From CAVQRC01 sp963715045 (GTDB taxonomy: Bacteria; Planctomycetota; Planctomycetia; Pirellulales; Lacipirellulaceae), in the NCBI GenBank assembly GCA_963715045.1, contig CAVQRC010000008.1:1-64000 (forward strand): 64,000 bases of DNA, written 5' to 3'. This document shows positions 1-12,267 of the stretch, in pieces. A model generated the notes under the pieces. It was given only the letters and a program-made list of their open reading frames with translations, was not told the origin of the DNA and did not search any database. How positions within the stretch are numbered: the stretch's first letter is position 1; each line of letters begins with the position of its first letter. A program made the position numbers and the translations under genes.

Positions 1-324
1 TGCTCAAGATGAGAAGTGGGGTGATTATTTTGTAAACGCTTATACCACTTGCTTTCATAGCAATGATTTCATTGTTCCTGGAGAAAGGGCCAGGGTCAAA
101 AAAATTCCCAGCAGTATTGCCATGGGAGCTAACCAGTAAAACATCTCTGGCAACTTGTATAAACACATGAGAAAGGTAAGGACAAAAGGAGGATTATATT
201 TTTCAAAGCTGTCCAAGTACTGCATTGAAAGATGGATCAGAAAAAACACTGCCATGCAGGCACCCAGACACAAGAAAAATATTTTTAAAAATTCCCTCGT
301 GATGTATTTGGTGATTATGGTCAT
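1..324 (-). CDS. LptF/LptG-family permease, N-terminal part, frameshifted
   Basis: N-terminal fragment of a YjgP/YjgQ (LptF/LptG) permease, the inner-membrane part of the lipopolysaccharide export ABC complex. Start ATG at 322-324. The opening residues MTIITKYITREFLK, followed by a long first membrane helix and a second one near residues 55-75, are typical of the family. The frame breaks near position 90. In the next frame the sequence resumes as SRNNEIIAMKASGIS, the conserved LptF/G segment, so one base appears to be missing and the gene continues past the window edge. The low GC and neighbours match the acyl-CoA dehydratase activase-like gene next to it, not the rest of the window. LptF and LptG cannot be told apart from this fragment. 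Confidence 0.75.
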
Positions 325-481
325 GAAGGACACCTTGCGTTGTAAGCTGGCAAGCTTGCATGCTGGCAAGCCATCACGTTGTGGATTTCTTATTTTGAAA
401 TGCGGATCATTGGTTTTTAAGTTTTTACTGTAGGCATTTACCTCTGAATTCTGACTCCTGACTTCTGAATAGGTCGTCCAT

Positions 482-2770
482 TTAGTGCATTCTGTTTTGA
501 TGCTGTCTGACCTGATAGATAAATGCCTCAAGCCTGGTCTTGGTGTTACTATCCTTTTGCCCGTCATAGGCTAGTGTGAGGAGCGGTATGTTATCATAGT
601 CGTCGCGGCATCTTTTTAAGATAGCATCGACAATGGTACCCGGCATGCAGGTAAAAGGCATGGTATTGATAAGGCCCATTGCGCCCCTGGAAACATAATC
701 GATAGCTTTACCGATACTCAAGATTGCTTCTCCTTCAAAGGATGGATGAAGATAGGGAGAAGCGTTCCTGATAATTTCTTCGGTACTTGGCTCACCGGGC
801 ACCTTAAAGGAGTTGTGAAAACTCCTTGAGAGTTTGTATTCTATGATTTTCTGTACTTCATTAGTACAGAGGTTGGAGAAATAACTGCGGTATTTGGCTT
901 GTCTGAAACTTCTGGTCTTGCTGGTGTAGTTAATGTAAAGCAACCACTCCGTAGAGGAGGGAGCCATACTTCTGCCCCTAAGCGCTCGATATTCTTTACC
1001 AGGTCTTCATTGCCAAACCTGTTGGAGCGTATATAGATTTCACCCACTATGCCAATGATGGGTTTTCTTCCCGTTCCATTAAGTGCAACGTTGTTAAAAG
1101 CAGTGCCTGCTTCCTTTAAGAGTTTTGAGGTTCCCTTCTTCTCCCGCAGTAGGTGACAAATCTTTTCCAGGTAAGACTGGTAGAGCGCTTCGCTTTCTCC
1201 CGGGTGCTTTTCGTAGGGCCGTATTTCTCTTAAGCGTTTCAGCAGGAGGTCTACGGAGACGATACCTCTCCAGGCAATCCTGGAAAATCCCTTTCCAATT
1301 ACCCCGAGCTCATTGTAGAGATCCTCGTCCTGGTCGGGGGCGAAGATGGGAACCTGTGATAAGCCCATCTCGTCTAAAATCAGACGATGGAATCTGTTGT
1401 ACTGGCCGAAACGACATGGTCCTCTTCCGGAGGCCATAAAAAAGGCTGATCGATCAGGATCAAAATCGGGCCCCTGGGTCGTCTTGATCATGTCACCGGT
1501 GGTCAGTGTCAGGGGTGACATTCCCTCCCGGATGTAGGTTTCTTCCCCATCGCAGGGTTTCATCATCGGACTCCGGCATGACGGCGGCTTGTAACCCACA
1601 GGCCTCAAAGGCAGCTGCTACAGCGTAGCTGTGATCTGACATATTGGGGACATAAATAATCTTATTTTTGTCGGTGAGCACTTTAGGCGCAGGTTGTGTA
1701 CTTGAGCGCCTCAAGGGTTTTTGCCGGGTATTTTTAAGGCTGTCAAGGAATGCCTCTAAACGGGTGATCATGCCCACGTCAGAGGACTGTGCTCATCAAC
1801 CTCAATGGTGAGGTACGGGGTATCTTTCATGTTATCCTTGAAAAAGTGAGAAATAAAGGAATCGGGCCCACAGCCAAAATTGGTGAGGTAGAGTGCGTGC
1901 AGGGATGAATGGGATTTTATGAAATGCGTTGCCGCCAGTATGCGCTGACCGTATTTCCAGTACATCTCCTGCCATTCTGAAACAAGACCGCTCTGCTTCA
2001 GAGGAAGGTAATCCATGGGGAGGGCCACGATCCCTAAATCAGTGATCTTACGGGGCAGATTAAGGTTGATGCCGGTATCACAGCCGTTGTACGGTCGGCT
2101 TACTAGTACCAGGGCAGTTTGGTTTTCATCGAGTTCCCGCAAAACTTCCTGGCCTCGGCGGTGAAGAGAGGTATAAAACTGATCTTGCCTGGCAAAGGCA
2201 GCTTCCAGTGCCTCCTCAATGAGTGCTGTTTGTTTATGTAAACGGGTACCCGTTCCCTGCAGCGCCTTTGCTACACCCGCTTTACCTTCTCCGAAATAGA
2301 GGATGGGGCTAATCAGCTCCGTCCCCAGATGCGCAAAGTCGAAAGCAGACCGTAAGGTATAGGGCAAGGCCTGCAGTAGGGACAGACGAGAGCGCGGTTT
2401 ACTTCGGGATGTATCCTCTCCATTTCGATAATACTGGGAAAGAAGATGGTGGTTACCCCCTTTTCAATGAGGTTTACAATGTGACCATGTGCTACCTTGA
2501 TGGGAAAACAGGTTTCAGAAACAACACTCTCAACTCCTTTGTGGATACAATCCTTATGGGTTTTATCCGAAAGGATAACCTTATAGCCCAGTTTTGTGAG
2601 AAAGGTGTAAAAGAAGGGAAGGAGTTCATGCAAGAACATACTTTGTGGAACACCTATTGTCGGAGCCCCCGGGGGAGGGGGGTCGAGTTCCCGGCAGACC
2701 TGATGTAAAAGCTGTTCTCTTTCGGCAAAGAGATCTGGCAAGCGTTCACCGGTGTTCTTTTTGTGGTTAA
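482..2770 (-). CDS. Acyl-CoA dehydratase activase-related protein (DUF2229 / HgdC-like), C-terminal part, several frameshifts
   Basis: Large C-terminal part of the multi-domain protein family that combines BadF/HgdC-type activase ATPase domains with DUF2229 and a 2-hydroxyacyl-CoA dehydratase-like region. Recognisable blocks, in order: an IGVPQSMFLHELLPF block with downstream SETCFPIKVAHGH (DUF2229), VLVSRPYNGCDTGIN, LYLTNFGCGPDSF, then GRGPCRFGQYNRFH and IGIVGEIYIRSNRFGN further on. Conserved cysteines in these blocks probably bind an Fe-S cluster. The reading frame is broken about four times but homology runs through to the stop at 482, so I treat it as one gene with sequencing indels. The N-terminal activase domains are absent because the gene is cut at about 2765 by an apparent assembly join. 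The substrate is unknown. Confidence 0.7.
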
Positions 2771-2775
2771 TTCCG
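2755..2775. other. Abrupt sequence join, probable chimeric assembly boundary
   Basis: Here a minus-strand activase-like gene loses its homology and, within about ten bases, a plus-strand DUF6361 gene begins in mid-protein at its conserved PGTSTIQT motif. GC and codon use change sharply at the same place: the left is AT-richer, the right strongly GC-biased. Two unrelated genes both truncated at the same point, with no mobile element or repeat visible, is best explained by a misjoin. A real recombination junction remains possible. Confidence 0.7.
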
Positions 2776-3853
2776 GGGACCAGCACGATTCAGACGGTTG
2801 CCAAGTACTTTCTCTTCGTCCCGTGGATCTACCGAGAGCTGGAGGACAAGCGGACCCCTTCGGCGAAGGTTGCGCGTCGGGCCCGCAATATGGAAGTCGA
2901 GCTGGCCCGGCAGCTTGAGGAGTCGGGTGAAACGGACGGGGTTATCGGCCGGGTCGCGAAGGAGAAACTGCAGCGGCTGCCGAGCAACGTCTATTGGCAG
3001 GGGCTCCACACGTGGGGAATCCGCGTCCACTCGGGGTCGCAGGACGAGTACCATCGCTCCCTCGACCTGTTCTACGAGCGGCGGCGGGCGAGAAACGCGT
3101 CCCGGTACGAGCATGAAGGAGAGTCCGCGGACGAGGCGGATCTGCACAACTGGCACGTCGGCTTGCCGCCGCCTGACGATGATTTTCCGACCGGTGCGAC
3201 GCTCGCCCTGACTTTCCAGGAGGCGGAGTATCTGCGTGAACGCCTGCTGACGAACTGTTCGCAGTCCCTGATGGCGTATCTCGTGCGTGAACGCGTCGGC
3301 GTCGATTCGCTCAAGTTTGTCTGGGATCTTGCTGAGGAGCTGCCCGAAGTCCTGCGGAATCAGGTCGAGCATGGTCGTAATTTTTCCGAATTCGGTGCAC
3401 GGGGCGCAGTTGCTGTACAACCTGATCCTTGCTGAGAAACGTTCCTGGCAGGAGAAGATCGACAGTTACCGTGCGGACCTTGCTGGCTGGTGGCAGCGGA
3501 TTTCTGAGCGGCTGGCCGAGCTGCGTGGCTGGGATCGTCCGGCGTTCTGGCGGATCGTATACCAGTCGAATCCACGCGTCAGCGCACGGGCACGCAGTTT
3601 CATCCGCTCCTGGATCGATCTGGTGACGACCGCGCCGGATCTGGCTGCGATCGTCGAATCCAGGACGCCTCGGCAACTCGTGGAGAATCGCGAGGTCCAG
3701 CTGAAAGGAGGGTTGGCCCGGGTACGCAGCGAACGGGCGCGTGAACTGTGGAACGGCGCGGCCGGTGCCGCCCAACATGATCTGCGGTGGAACAGCGCTC
3801 GCCGGATACTGGCCGATATCCTCGCCGGGCTGGAAGCGGCAGCCGATGCTTGA
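2770..3853 (+). CDS. DUF6361-family protein, 5'-truncated, one frameshift
   Basis: C-terminal two thirds of a DUF6361 protein. The family signature is visible at once: PGTSTIQT followed by KYFLFVPWIYRELE, then a WQGL..WGIR block and a W-rich region around HNWHVGLPPPDDDFP. The frame changes near 3385 and continues through LLYNLILAE and a tail rich in W, R and E to the TGA at 3851-3853. The start is lost at the join near 2765. No enzymatic motif is evident and the biochemical role of DUF6361 is unknown to me. The next gene's ATG (3846) lies inside this gene's last codons, so the two are translationally coupled. The setting, first visible gene of a helicase/nuclease operon, suggests a structural or sensor subunit of that system. 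Confidence 0.75.
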
Positions 3854-5772
3854 GCCGAACAGTCGACGACTGCTGATGGAGTCCCTCCAACCGCCCGACG
3901 GATTCCGGCTGGATTGGGCCGTTGGAACGACCTACACGCTCGACCTGCTGTCACTGCTGACGGCCCCGGTTGCATTTGCGTTCTCGGACTGGCAGGACCG
4001 GGACGGCCGGCCAACGTGCGACCCGCTGGCCCTGCTGAAGGCGGTGCGACAATACGCGAGCCAGGTCTGCCTGTTCTGCCAGGCCGGCAAGATCCACGTG
4101 CCAAAGTCGTATCAGCCTCTCTTCGCCAGCCTGGAGGAATCCATCGTCGAAGCGAATGCACCGCAGCGTGGCGGTAGCTTTCATCCCAAGATGTGGTTTC
4201 TCCGTTTCGTCGACGTCGAGGATGACTCCGTGCAGTATCGGGTGCTGTGCGTCAGCCGAAATATGACTCCCGACCGTTCGTGGGACACGCTGCTGTGCCT
4301 TGAAGGTCCGCTCCGCGATCGCACGAATGCCTACGGCAGGAACCACCCACTGGGGAAGTTCGTCGAAGCATTACCGAGAATGAGCGTGCGTCCGCTGGCG
4401 GCGGTCTGGAAGAAGCGAATCAAGCGGCTCGCCCATGACATCCGGCGGGTCGAGTTCGAGGTCCCGGAGCCGTTCGAGGAGATCGCGTTCTGGCCGCTGG
4501 GACTTGAGTCGCAGGATCCCTGGCCGTTCCCTGAACGGATGGATCGCGTGTTCGTTGTCTCGCCATTCGTCGACGATGGACTGGTCGAGGATCTCAGCGG
4601 ATGGGACGTGCCGATGCAACTGCTTGTCCCGCCCGGAGAGTCTCGCACCCCTGAAGCCGGCATCGCTGGCAGCCTTTGAGAAAGTCTGGGTCCTGGACGA
4701 TACGGCGAATCCTGAGCCGGGCGAAACGGAAGAAGCGGTCGAGGAGGCGGCAGCGCTGGATCAAGCGGGCGAAACCGACCAGGCCGTTTCGCTCGTGGGG
4801 CTGCATGCGAAAGTGTACGTCGCCGATCAGGGGTGGGACGCGAGTGTCTTCACCGGGTCGGCGAATGCCACCCGCGCGGCGTTCAACCGAAACGTCGAGT
4901 TCCTCGTCGAGCTCCGCGGCAAGAAAAGCCGATGCGGCATCGCAGCGCTGCTCGGCGAATCTTCGGAGAGTGATCCGCTGCGAGCATCCTGCCTCTCCGA
5001 CCTGATGCAGCTCTACACTCACGTCGAAGGCGAATTCGAGATCGATCCGCAACTCGAGGCATTTGAGCTGCGAGTTATTCAACTGGCCAAGGCTCTGGCG
5101 GCGACTTCGCCAATCGCGACGTGCGGGCCGGCGGCAGAGGAAGGAATGTTCTCGATTCGCGTGACTGCAACCAGAGCGTTGAAGAAGCCTCACGACGCCG
5201 GCGTCGTGGTGAGGGCCCGTCCTGCGAGTTTGCCAGGTTCGCAGTTCTACCAGGTCGACCTGTCGGAATCGGTCTGGGTCGAGTTCCCACCCGTTTCGCT
5301 GCTTGGACTCACGTCGTTCTTCGTCTTCGAGGTAGAGTCCGTCGACCTGAAAGTGCGTCGCCAATTCGTGCTGAATGTTCCCCTGGAGAATGCGCCCGAA
5401 AATCGGCACGAGGCAATTCTCCGCGATCTGTTGAGTGACCGCGATCGAGTGCTGCGGTTTCTGTTGTTGCTTCTCCTGGATACCGGCGCGCGAGATCTCA
5501 GCAAGCTGATGGACTCACCGGCGAACGGCGAGAACAAGTTCAGTTTCATGCATTCGTTGTTCGGAGCGACGCTGTTTGAGTCGCTGGTCCGGGCCCTTGA
5601 TCGCGATCCCGAGCGATTGGAGCAGGTCGCCCAGGTCATCCTCGATCTGCGGCAGTCGAAGGAAGGAACGGCCCTGCTGCCCGATGATCTGGACGCAATC
5701 TGGGAGCCGATCTGGGCAGCTCGGTCGCAGCAGCTTGACCGCAAAGGGAAAAGACGCCAGGGCAGCGCTTGA
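3846..5772 (+). CDS. Phospholipase D-like nuclease-family protein, one frameshift
   Basis: About 640-residue protein with two HKD-type half-sites: SFHPKMWFLRF near residue 113 and LHAKVYVADQGW near residue 320, followed by FTGSANAT near residue 335. This is the PLD superfamily arrangement also used by PLD-type nucleases. The first site fits H-x-K but lacks an obvious downstream D; the second matches better. Residues 360-640 form an uncharacterised alpha/beta region without recognisable motifs. One indel near 4630 joins the two frames; the total length is 3n+1, as expected for one extra base. The ATG at 3846 overlaps the previous stop by 8 bases. In context it is probably the nuclease or DNA-binding partner of the following helicase, as PLD proteins are in DISARM. 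A lipid-hydrolysing role is unlikely here. Confidence 0.72.
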
Positions 5773-5790
5773 TCGGCCAAATGAGCATCG

Positions 5791-8700
5791 CATGAACCAA
5801 CTGCGACCAGATACAGCAATTGATCCTTGAAGGTCTGAAGGACTTTCAACGGGATACCGTCGACTACGTCTTTCGGCGGATGTATCTCGATGACGACTGT
5901 GTGCGACGGTTCCTTGTCGCCGACGAGGTCGGACTCGGCAAGACGCTCGTGGCCCGGGGAGTGGTCGCCAGGACCATCGATTATCTCTGGGATCGTACGG
6001 AGCGGATCGACATCGTTTACGTCTGCTCGAATGCCGACATCGCCCGGCAGAACATCCAGCGGCTGAATGTTACCGGCCGGAAGGATGTGTCGCACGCGTC
6101 ACGTATTACGCTCCTGCCGTTGCGGCTGCCACGGATGGATTCGCGATTGAACTTCGTTTCCTTCACTCCTGGCACGTCGTTCGATCTGAGAAGCAGTGGA
6201 GGAGTCGCGGAAGAGCGAGCTCTGCTGTATTGGATGCTGCGTGAACCGTGGTCGCTGGACAATTCCATTGCATCGCGTCCGTTCGAGGGGACCTCTGGAC
6301 GAAAGGGATTTCAGTATTGGCTCAACAGAGTCGGTGAAGAGTATTCGACGGGACAGATCCATGAGGAAATGACCGCCGCTTTTGTGGCGGCAATAAACGC
6401 GCAATCCCGGCTGAAGAAGAAATTTGACCAGCTGATCAAAGAAATGCCACCGCGCCGAAGGGTACCGGATGCGTTGAGACGGCAGTGCCTCGACTGGATC
6501 GGCGAAGTTACGCCGGATTCTGGCCCAGACGTGCCTTCATTGGCTCGAGCCGGATCTGATCATTCTGGATGAATTCCAGCGGTTCAAGCATCTGCTGCAG
6601 GGTGATGCGGAGGATGCCTCCGAGGCCGCACAACTGGCCGATCACCTGTTCAGTTTCCAGCAGAGCGCCGAAGACGGGGCAACGGCGGCCCGGGTCCTGT
6701 TGCTCTCCGCGACGCCGTACAAGATGTATACGCAAAGCCAGGAAGCGGACGAGGACGATCACTACGCGGACTTCCAGACCACGCTCGACTTCCTGTTGCC
6801 CGACGAAACAAAGCGGCTTCAGTTCCACGAACGTCTGCGTGAATATCGCGATGAACTGTTTCGGTTGGCCGACCGTGGCGTCGACGCACTCACACGCGTC
6901 AAGAGCCAGCTTGAGGGTACGCTCCGAGAGGTCATGGTCCGCACGGAGCGACTGGCTCTGAAGGCGGATCGAAACGGCATGCTCGTCGAAATGCCGGCGA
7001 GCGGCGTCTCGCTCACGGCGGCGGATGTCACCCACTATCTCGGCCTTCAACGTGTGGCGGAGCACCTCGGACATGCGGATGTGCTGGAGTATTGGAAGTC
7101 TTCGCCCTATCTGCTCAATTTCATGGAGGACTACGATTTCAAACGCAAACTGAGGAACGCGGTTGAGGACGAGCCCGACGCGGAACTTGCTCGCCGCGTT
7201 CGATCCATCGGCTCCGGCCTGCTCGACCGTGACGTTCTGGAGCGATACCAGAAAATCGATCCCGCCAATGCACGCATGAGATCGCTCCATCACGATACGA
7301 TTGGCCGTGATGCGTGGAAGCTCCTCTGGGTACCCGCATCACTGCCGTACTACGAGGGCTCAGGCCCATTCGCCGATCCCGCTCTGAAGGGATTCACGAA
7401 ACGGCTGGTGTTCTCGTCCTGGCGGGTCGTCCCGAAGGCGATCGCCAGCGTCCTGAGCTACGAGGCGGAACGGTGCATGATGCAGCGTTTCCGAAAGAGT
7501 GCGCAGAACACGGCAGAAGCACGGAAACGACGCCGCGGATTGCTTCGATTCACGTTCAGCGACGACCGGCCAACGGGGATGCCGGTCCTCGCGATGCTGT
7601 ACCCGAGTCGCGTACTCGCGGATCGTTTCGATCCCCTGCGGATCGGTCGACAGCTCAGCAGCGCCGGCCAGCCGGCGACCGCGGACAGCCTACGCAGCCA
7701 TTGTGTTTCAGAGCTCGGACAACTATTCGGCCCGGCGATCGAGCGCTACGCTGACCCGCAGGAGCCTACCGACGAGCGATGGTATTGGGCCGCGCCGCTG
7801 CTGCTGGACATCGAATTCGCCGGTGCAGAAGCAGCAGGATGGTTTGAGCAGGGGGAGCTTCCGCGAATCTGGCGGGGCGACAACGACGTCGGCGAGGATG
7901 ACACAGCCGATGGATGGGCGGGTCACGTCGAACTTGCCAGGCAGATGGTGCACGGCAGCGAGAAACTTGGCAGTCCCCCCGAGGACCTGTTCCAAGTCGT
8001 GTCGGACCTGGCCATCGCGGGCCCCGGCGTTGTGTCACTTCGGGCGATCGAACGAATTCTGCCGGAGGGGCCGGACGCTGATGTGCCTGACATCCGTTCA
8101 TTTGCCGGCCCGCTCGCCTATTCGTTCCTGCGCCTGTTCAATCTTCCCGAAGTGATGTACCTGCTCCGCGACCGCAAAAGGGAACTGCCGTATTGGAGAT
8201 CGGTGCTCGGCTATTGCGTCGCCGGGAACCTTCAGTCGGTGATGGATGAGTTCGCCCACGTCCTGGTCGAATCGTTGGGGCTGATCGGTTGCACGGGACC
8301 CACAATCGCGGCCGAAGTCAGCAAAGCAATTTCTGCATCGCTCACGATTCGTACCTCCACCGCGAAGGCGGATGTCATCAAGGCCACCCGGGGGCGAGTT
8401 CGGATTGACGACGCTGACGCGGTCCGTATTCGTACTCGCTTTGCGATGCGATTTGGTGATCAGGATGCTGACGAGGGTGCCGAGCCGACACGGGCGGACC
8501 ACGTTCGGTCAGCTTTCAACTCGCCGTTCTGGCCGTTTGTGCTCGCGACGACGTCGGTTGGCCAGGAAGGATTGGATTTTCATCCGTACTGCCATGCGGT
8601 CGTTCACTGGAATCTGCCCTCGAATCCGGTCGACCTCGAACAGCGAGAAGGGCGAGTCCATCGCTACAAGGGGCACGCGTTGCGAAAGAACATCGCGTCG

Positions 8701-9054
8701 GCGTTTGCCGAGTTCATGGGCAATGGTGAGCTTGATCCCTGGGCCGTGATGTTCGAGGCAGCAAGGACCGGACGGGCCGACGACGAGAACGACCTGTTTC
8801 CGTTCTGGATCGCTCCCGACGGAGACGCCAAGATCGAGCGACATATTCTGGCCCTGCCGCACAGTCGTGAGCAGGTTCAGAAGGCGAGCCTGGTACGGTC
8901 ACTCGTGCTTTACCGCATGGTCTTTGGTCAGAACCGCCAGGAAGACCTTGTCGAATACCTGGCTCAGCAGCTGCCCGCGGACAGAGTCGAAGAGATCGTC
9001 GATCTGTGCCGAATTGACCTTTCGCCACGGACAGAATTCGACGGGTTGAAATGA
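5791..9054 (+). CDS. SNF2/superfamily II-like helicase with a large interlobe insertion
   Basis: About 1,087 residues. Lobe 1: DEVGLGKT (motif I, near residue 45), LDEFQRF (motif II, near 260) and LLLSATPYKMYT (motif III, near 305). Lobe 2: TTSVGQEGLDF (motif V, near 920) and QREGRVHRYKGH (motif VI, near 950). The latter two resemble SNF2-type translocases. Some 550 residues separate the lobes, much more than usual. They contain no motif I recognise and may hold a partner- or DNA-recognition module. I chose the ATG at 5791 because, despite frame breaks near 5815 and 6520, the span 5791-9054 is an exact multiple of three; a TTG at 5820 is the alternative. The last codons overlap the next gene by ATGA. 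Likely the DNA-translocating motor of the operon. Confidence 0.78.
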
Positions 9055-12000
9055 CAGGTCAACAAGCCACGCTTGCCGATGTTTGTGGTGCGAACCTGCT
9101 CGAGACGAAGTGGCTGGTAACGCCGTCGCATCGGGTGGGGAATCAGTGGGTGGAGGCGGTGGTTCGTCGAGGACAGGCCGTGGTCAATCTGCACTCGACG
9201 ACCGTGCTGCGGCTCGCTTTGGAGCTGGTTGGGGACGAACTGGCGGAGGACGGTCTCACGCTTGCCACGCGGGCGGTCGGGCCGCTCGTGGTTGATGCGA
9301 CGTGGGGGCAGTTGAACCCGGCCGGGTACTTTGGGCGGCTGCAGCAGTCGGGGGATCTTTCTCGTGCAGTGTTTGATTCGCTCCTGGCGCTGCGGCTCGC
9401 TGGGTGCGGGGCTGGTGACATTGCGGATTCGCGGCTTGAGAGTGGCTTGAAGGCGGCGGATGTTCGGGTTGTGCTCGATGCCTACGGCGCGTTTCTCGAA
9501 GAACACCGGCTTGTCGATGAAGCGGATGTGCTGCGGCGGGCGATTGCTCGGCTCAAAGCTGAGGCCACCGTTCTCGGTGATGACACACTGGTTCTGGTTC
9601 CCGTGGGTCTGCGGGTTGCTGGACTGGAGCGGCAGTTTCTGGAGGCTTTGCCTGCGGGGAAGCGGATCGAGATTGCTCATCCGGCGGATCGATCGGGCGA
9701 GCGATCGTTCGATGGGGCAGCGGGTGACGTCGGGCGTGGTGGTTCGGTGCGTGGATCGGTGCGGTGGCTCCGTTGGTGCGTCGGGGAGTGACATCGCGTT
9801 GCTGGCCGGGATTGGGAAGGCGGTCGAGAAGCACGAACGGACGAGCGATGGGTCGGTTCAGTTGTTTCGGGCTGTCGGCGTTGTGAATGAAGTTCGGGAG
9901 GTTCTGCGGCGGTGCGTGGCTGCGGAACATCGGCTGGATGATGTTGAGATTCTGCACACGGAAGCAGAGACCTATATACCGCTGATCTATGCCACGGCGC
10001 GACGGTATTTCTCTGAGGCCGATCGGCCCGAGGGCGTGCCGGTTACGTTTGCCGAGGGAGTCCCCGCGCACCTCAGTCGGCCCGGCCGGGCGCTGGTCGC
10101 CTGGCTGCGATGGATCCACGAGGGTTATCCGCAGCGATTGCTCGTCGAAATGCTCGGAGAAGGATTGCTCGATTGTGGGCTCGACGGCGACTCGAGTCGC
10201 GGCTTCCGACCGATTGAGTTTCGGGTACCTCGTGCGGACGCTGCGGCCGATAGCGATTGGACTCGGGGCGGATCGGTATCTCACCAAGCTCGACGAGCAG
10301 ATCAAGGCGACCCACGCAGCACGAACGCGGCACGCTACTGTCGGGGAGGGTGGTGGGGATGTTGGCTTGGTGGCGACGAGGATGGTGGCGGCGAGGGTGG
10401 TCTTGATGCCGATGTCTACCGACGGAAACTTCGGGCGCTCAAAACGCTGCGGAGATTGGTTGGGCGACTCCTCACGCTGGCCAAGGACATCGTTTCGGGG
10501 TCCAACTCGGTGAAGCTGGATGCGGCGGAGAGGTTTCTCTTGTCCTCGGCGCGGTCGGTGAGTGAGCTCGATCGGTATGCGGCCCAGGTGCTGGTCGAAC
10601 AGATTCAGGATCGGCGGGTGTGGCTCGAACGACTGGATCTGTCTCTGGACCTGGGCAAGTGGCTGGCCGGGCTGCCGGCACAGACCCACGTTTTGGGGAG
10701 CGGGCCGCGGCCGGGGCATGTCCATGTCGCCCATATCGGCTCCGGCGGACATAGCGGGCGGAACCACACGTTTGTCATCGGGCTCGACGATCGGCGGTTT
10801 CCGGGCGCCCTGCAGCAGGATCCGATCCTGCTCGATCGGGAACGGGGCCGGCTGAGCCCGGAACTGGCGACCAGCGCCGCGATGTTGCGACATAAGATCA
10901 ACGACCTGGCTGCCATGCTCGGGCGCCTGGCAGGGACGGTCACGCTTTCGTGGCCGTGTCAGGATCTCGTCGATGGCGGAGAGACGTTTCCGAGTTCGGT
11001 TGTGCTCACCGCCTTTCGGCTGATCCACGGAGAGGAACACGCGGACCTTGAGACATTGAACGCGGCCGTGGGACCGCCCGTTTCGTTCGCTCCCGCGTCG
11101 GCCGAGATGGCGCTCGATGAATCGGAGCGGTGGCTGTGGCGGCTCACCGACGAGGCGATTTCAGGGACCGACCACGTGGCGGTCGTCGAGGCGCGGTTCG
11201 GGCACCTGGCTCGAGGCAGTGCGGCCCAGCGCGCACGGTCGACGGGGTTCGGAGCGTTCAATGGGCACGTCCCGCAGGCCGGGCAGGATCTCGATCCGTT
11301 CTCGGCCGACAGCCCGGTGCTCTCGGCGAGTGCCCTCGAAACGGCCGGTCGGTGTCCGCTCGCGTTCTTTTTTCGGAACGGACTGAAGCTGTTTCGGCCG
11401 CGGGAACTCGAGGTCGATCCCGATCGATGGCTCGATCCGGCCCAGTTCGGATCATTGCTCCATGAAGTGTTTCGCAGTTTCATGGATGAACTCAGTGCAG
11501 CCGATCGCCGGCCCGAGTTCGAACGCGACCACGAACGGCTGGCCGAGGTTTTGCGACAGACGATTGAGCACTGGCGGCGGAACGTGCCGCCACCTGACGA
11601 GACCGCGTTTCGCATGCAGTACTGGAAGCTCATTCGGACGCTACGGATCTTTCTGCAGGCGGAGGAGGAGTTCTGTCAAAGCAGCCAGCCGCGGTACTTC
11701 GAGGTCGCGTTGGGAGTGGAGCCGGTCGCCGGCGGCAGCCCACTCGACGATGTGGAACCGACGACGGTCGCGCTGCCCGGCGGCCAGTCGATCCGCGTGC
11801 GAGGCCAGGTCGACCGCATCGACCAGACCGGCCCGATGCAATACACGGTGTGGGATTACAAGCTCGGCAGCAGCTACGGCTACGAGCCGGGCGATCCGAT
11901 CCGCCAGGGCCGGCGGGTCCAGGGCGTGCTCTATCTGCGGATGGTCGAGGCCGCGCTGCGCAAGCATCTGCACCAGGACGCTGTTGTAGAACGGGTGGGC

Positions 12001-12267
12001 TACGCGTTTCCAAGTATCCGTGCGCAGGGCAAGCGGATTGACTGGGACGCAGCGACGCTCGCCGAGGGACTCATGATCGTGGAGCGGATGTGCCTGGCCA
12101 TCCAGAACGGTGCCTTTATCGCGACCGATGAATCGAGCGATTGCAAGTTCTGCGATTACGCCAAGGTCTGCGGCGACGTCGACCGGGTGACGGCCGACAG
12201 CAGGGAACTGCTCAATCGCACCGAGCTCGTGCCGCTGCAGCATTTTCGGGAGCTGCGCCGTGGCTGA
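9051..12267 (+). CDS. AddB-like PD-(D/E)XK nuclease with 4Fe-4S cysteines, frameshifted
   Basis: About 1,070-residue relative of AddB/RexB-type nuclease subunits. The N-terminal part resembles an inactive helicase module (WLVTPSHRVGNQW). The C-terminal nuclease shows GSLLHEVFRSF, then RVRGQVDRID and TVWDYKLGSS near residues 915-940 (the D...D-x-K core). Cysteines typical of the AddB Fe-S cluster flank it: one in GRCPLAFF near residue 768 and three in CKFCDYAKVC near residues 1031-1040. The frame breaks near 9780, and between about 10200 and 10400 a better reading lies in the other frame (YLVRTLRPIAIGLGADRYL). It starts in an ATGA overlap with the helicase gene and ends 8 bases inside the AddA-like gene. 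Probably acts as a heterodimer with that protein on DNA ends. Confidence 0.78.

Noticed and set aside
2752..2770. Apparent start of the DUF6361 gene at the ATG 2752
   Set aside because: The codons before the PGTSTIQT motif come from the other side of the assembly join; the true N-terminus is missing.
3120..3145. TGGCAC...TTGC string resembling a sigma-54 promoter inside the DUF6361 gene
   Set aside because: Spacing is one base too long and it lies within coding sequence.
9553..11040. Long minus-strand open frame of 495 codons inside the AddB-like gene
   Set aside because: Composition artefact of high-GC coding DNA; the plus strand carries family motifs with Fe-S cysteines and nuclease residues.
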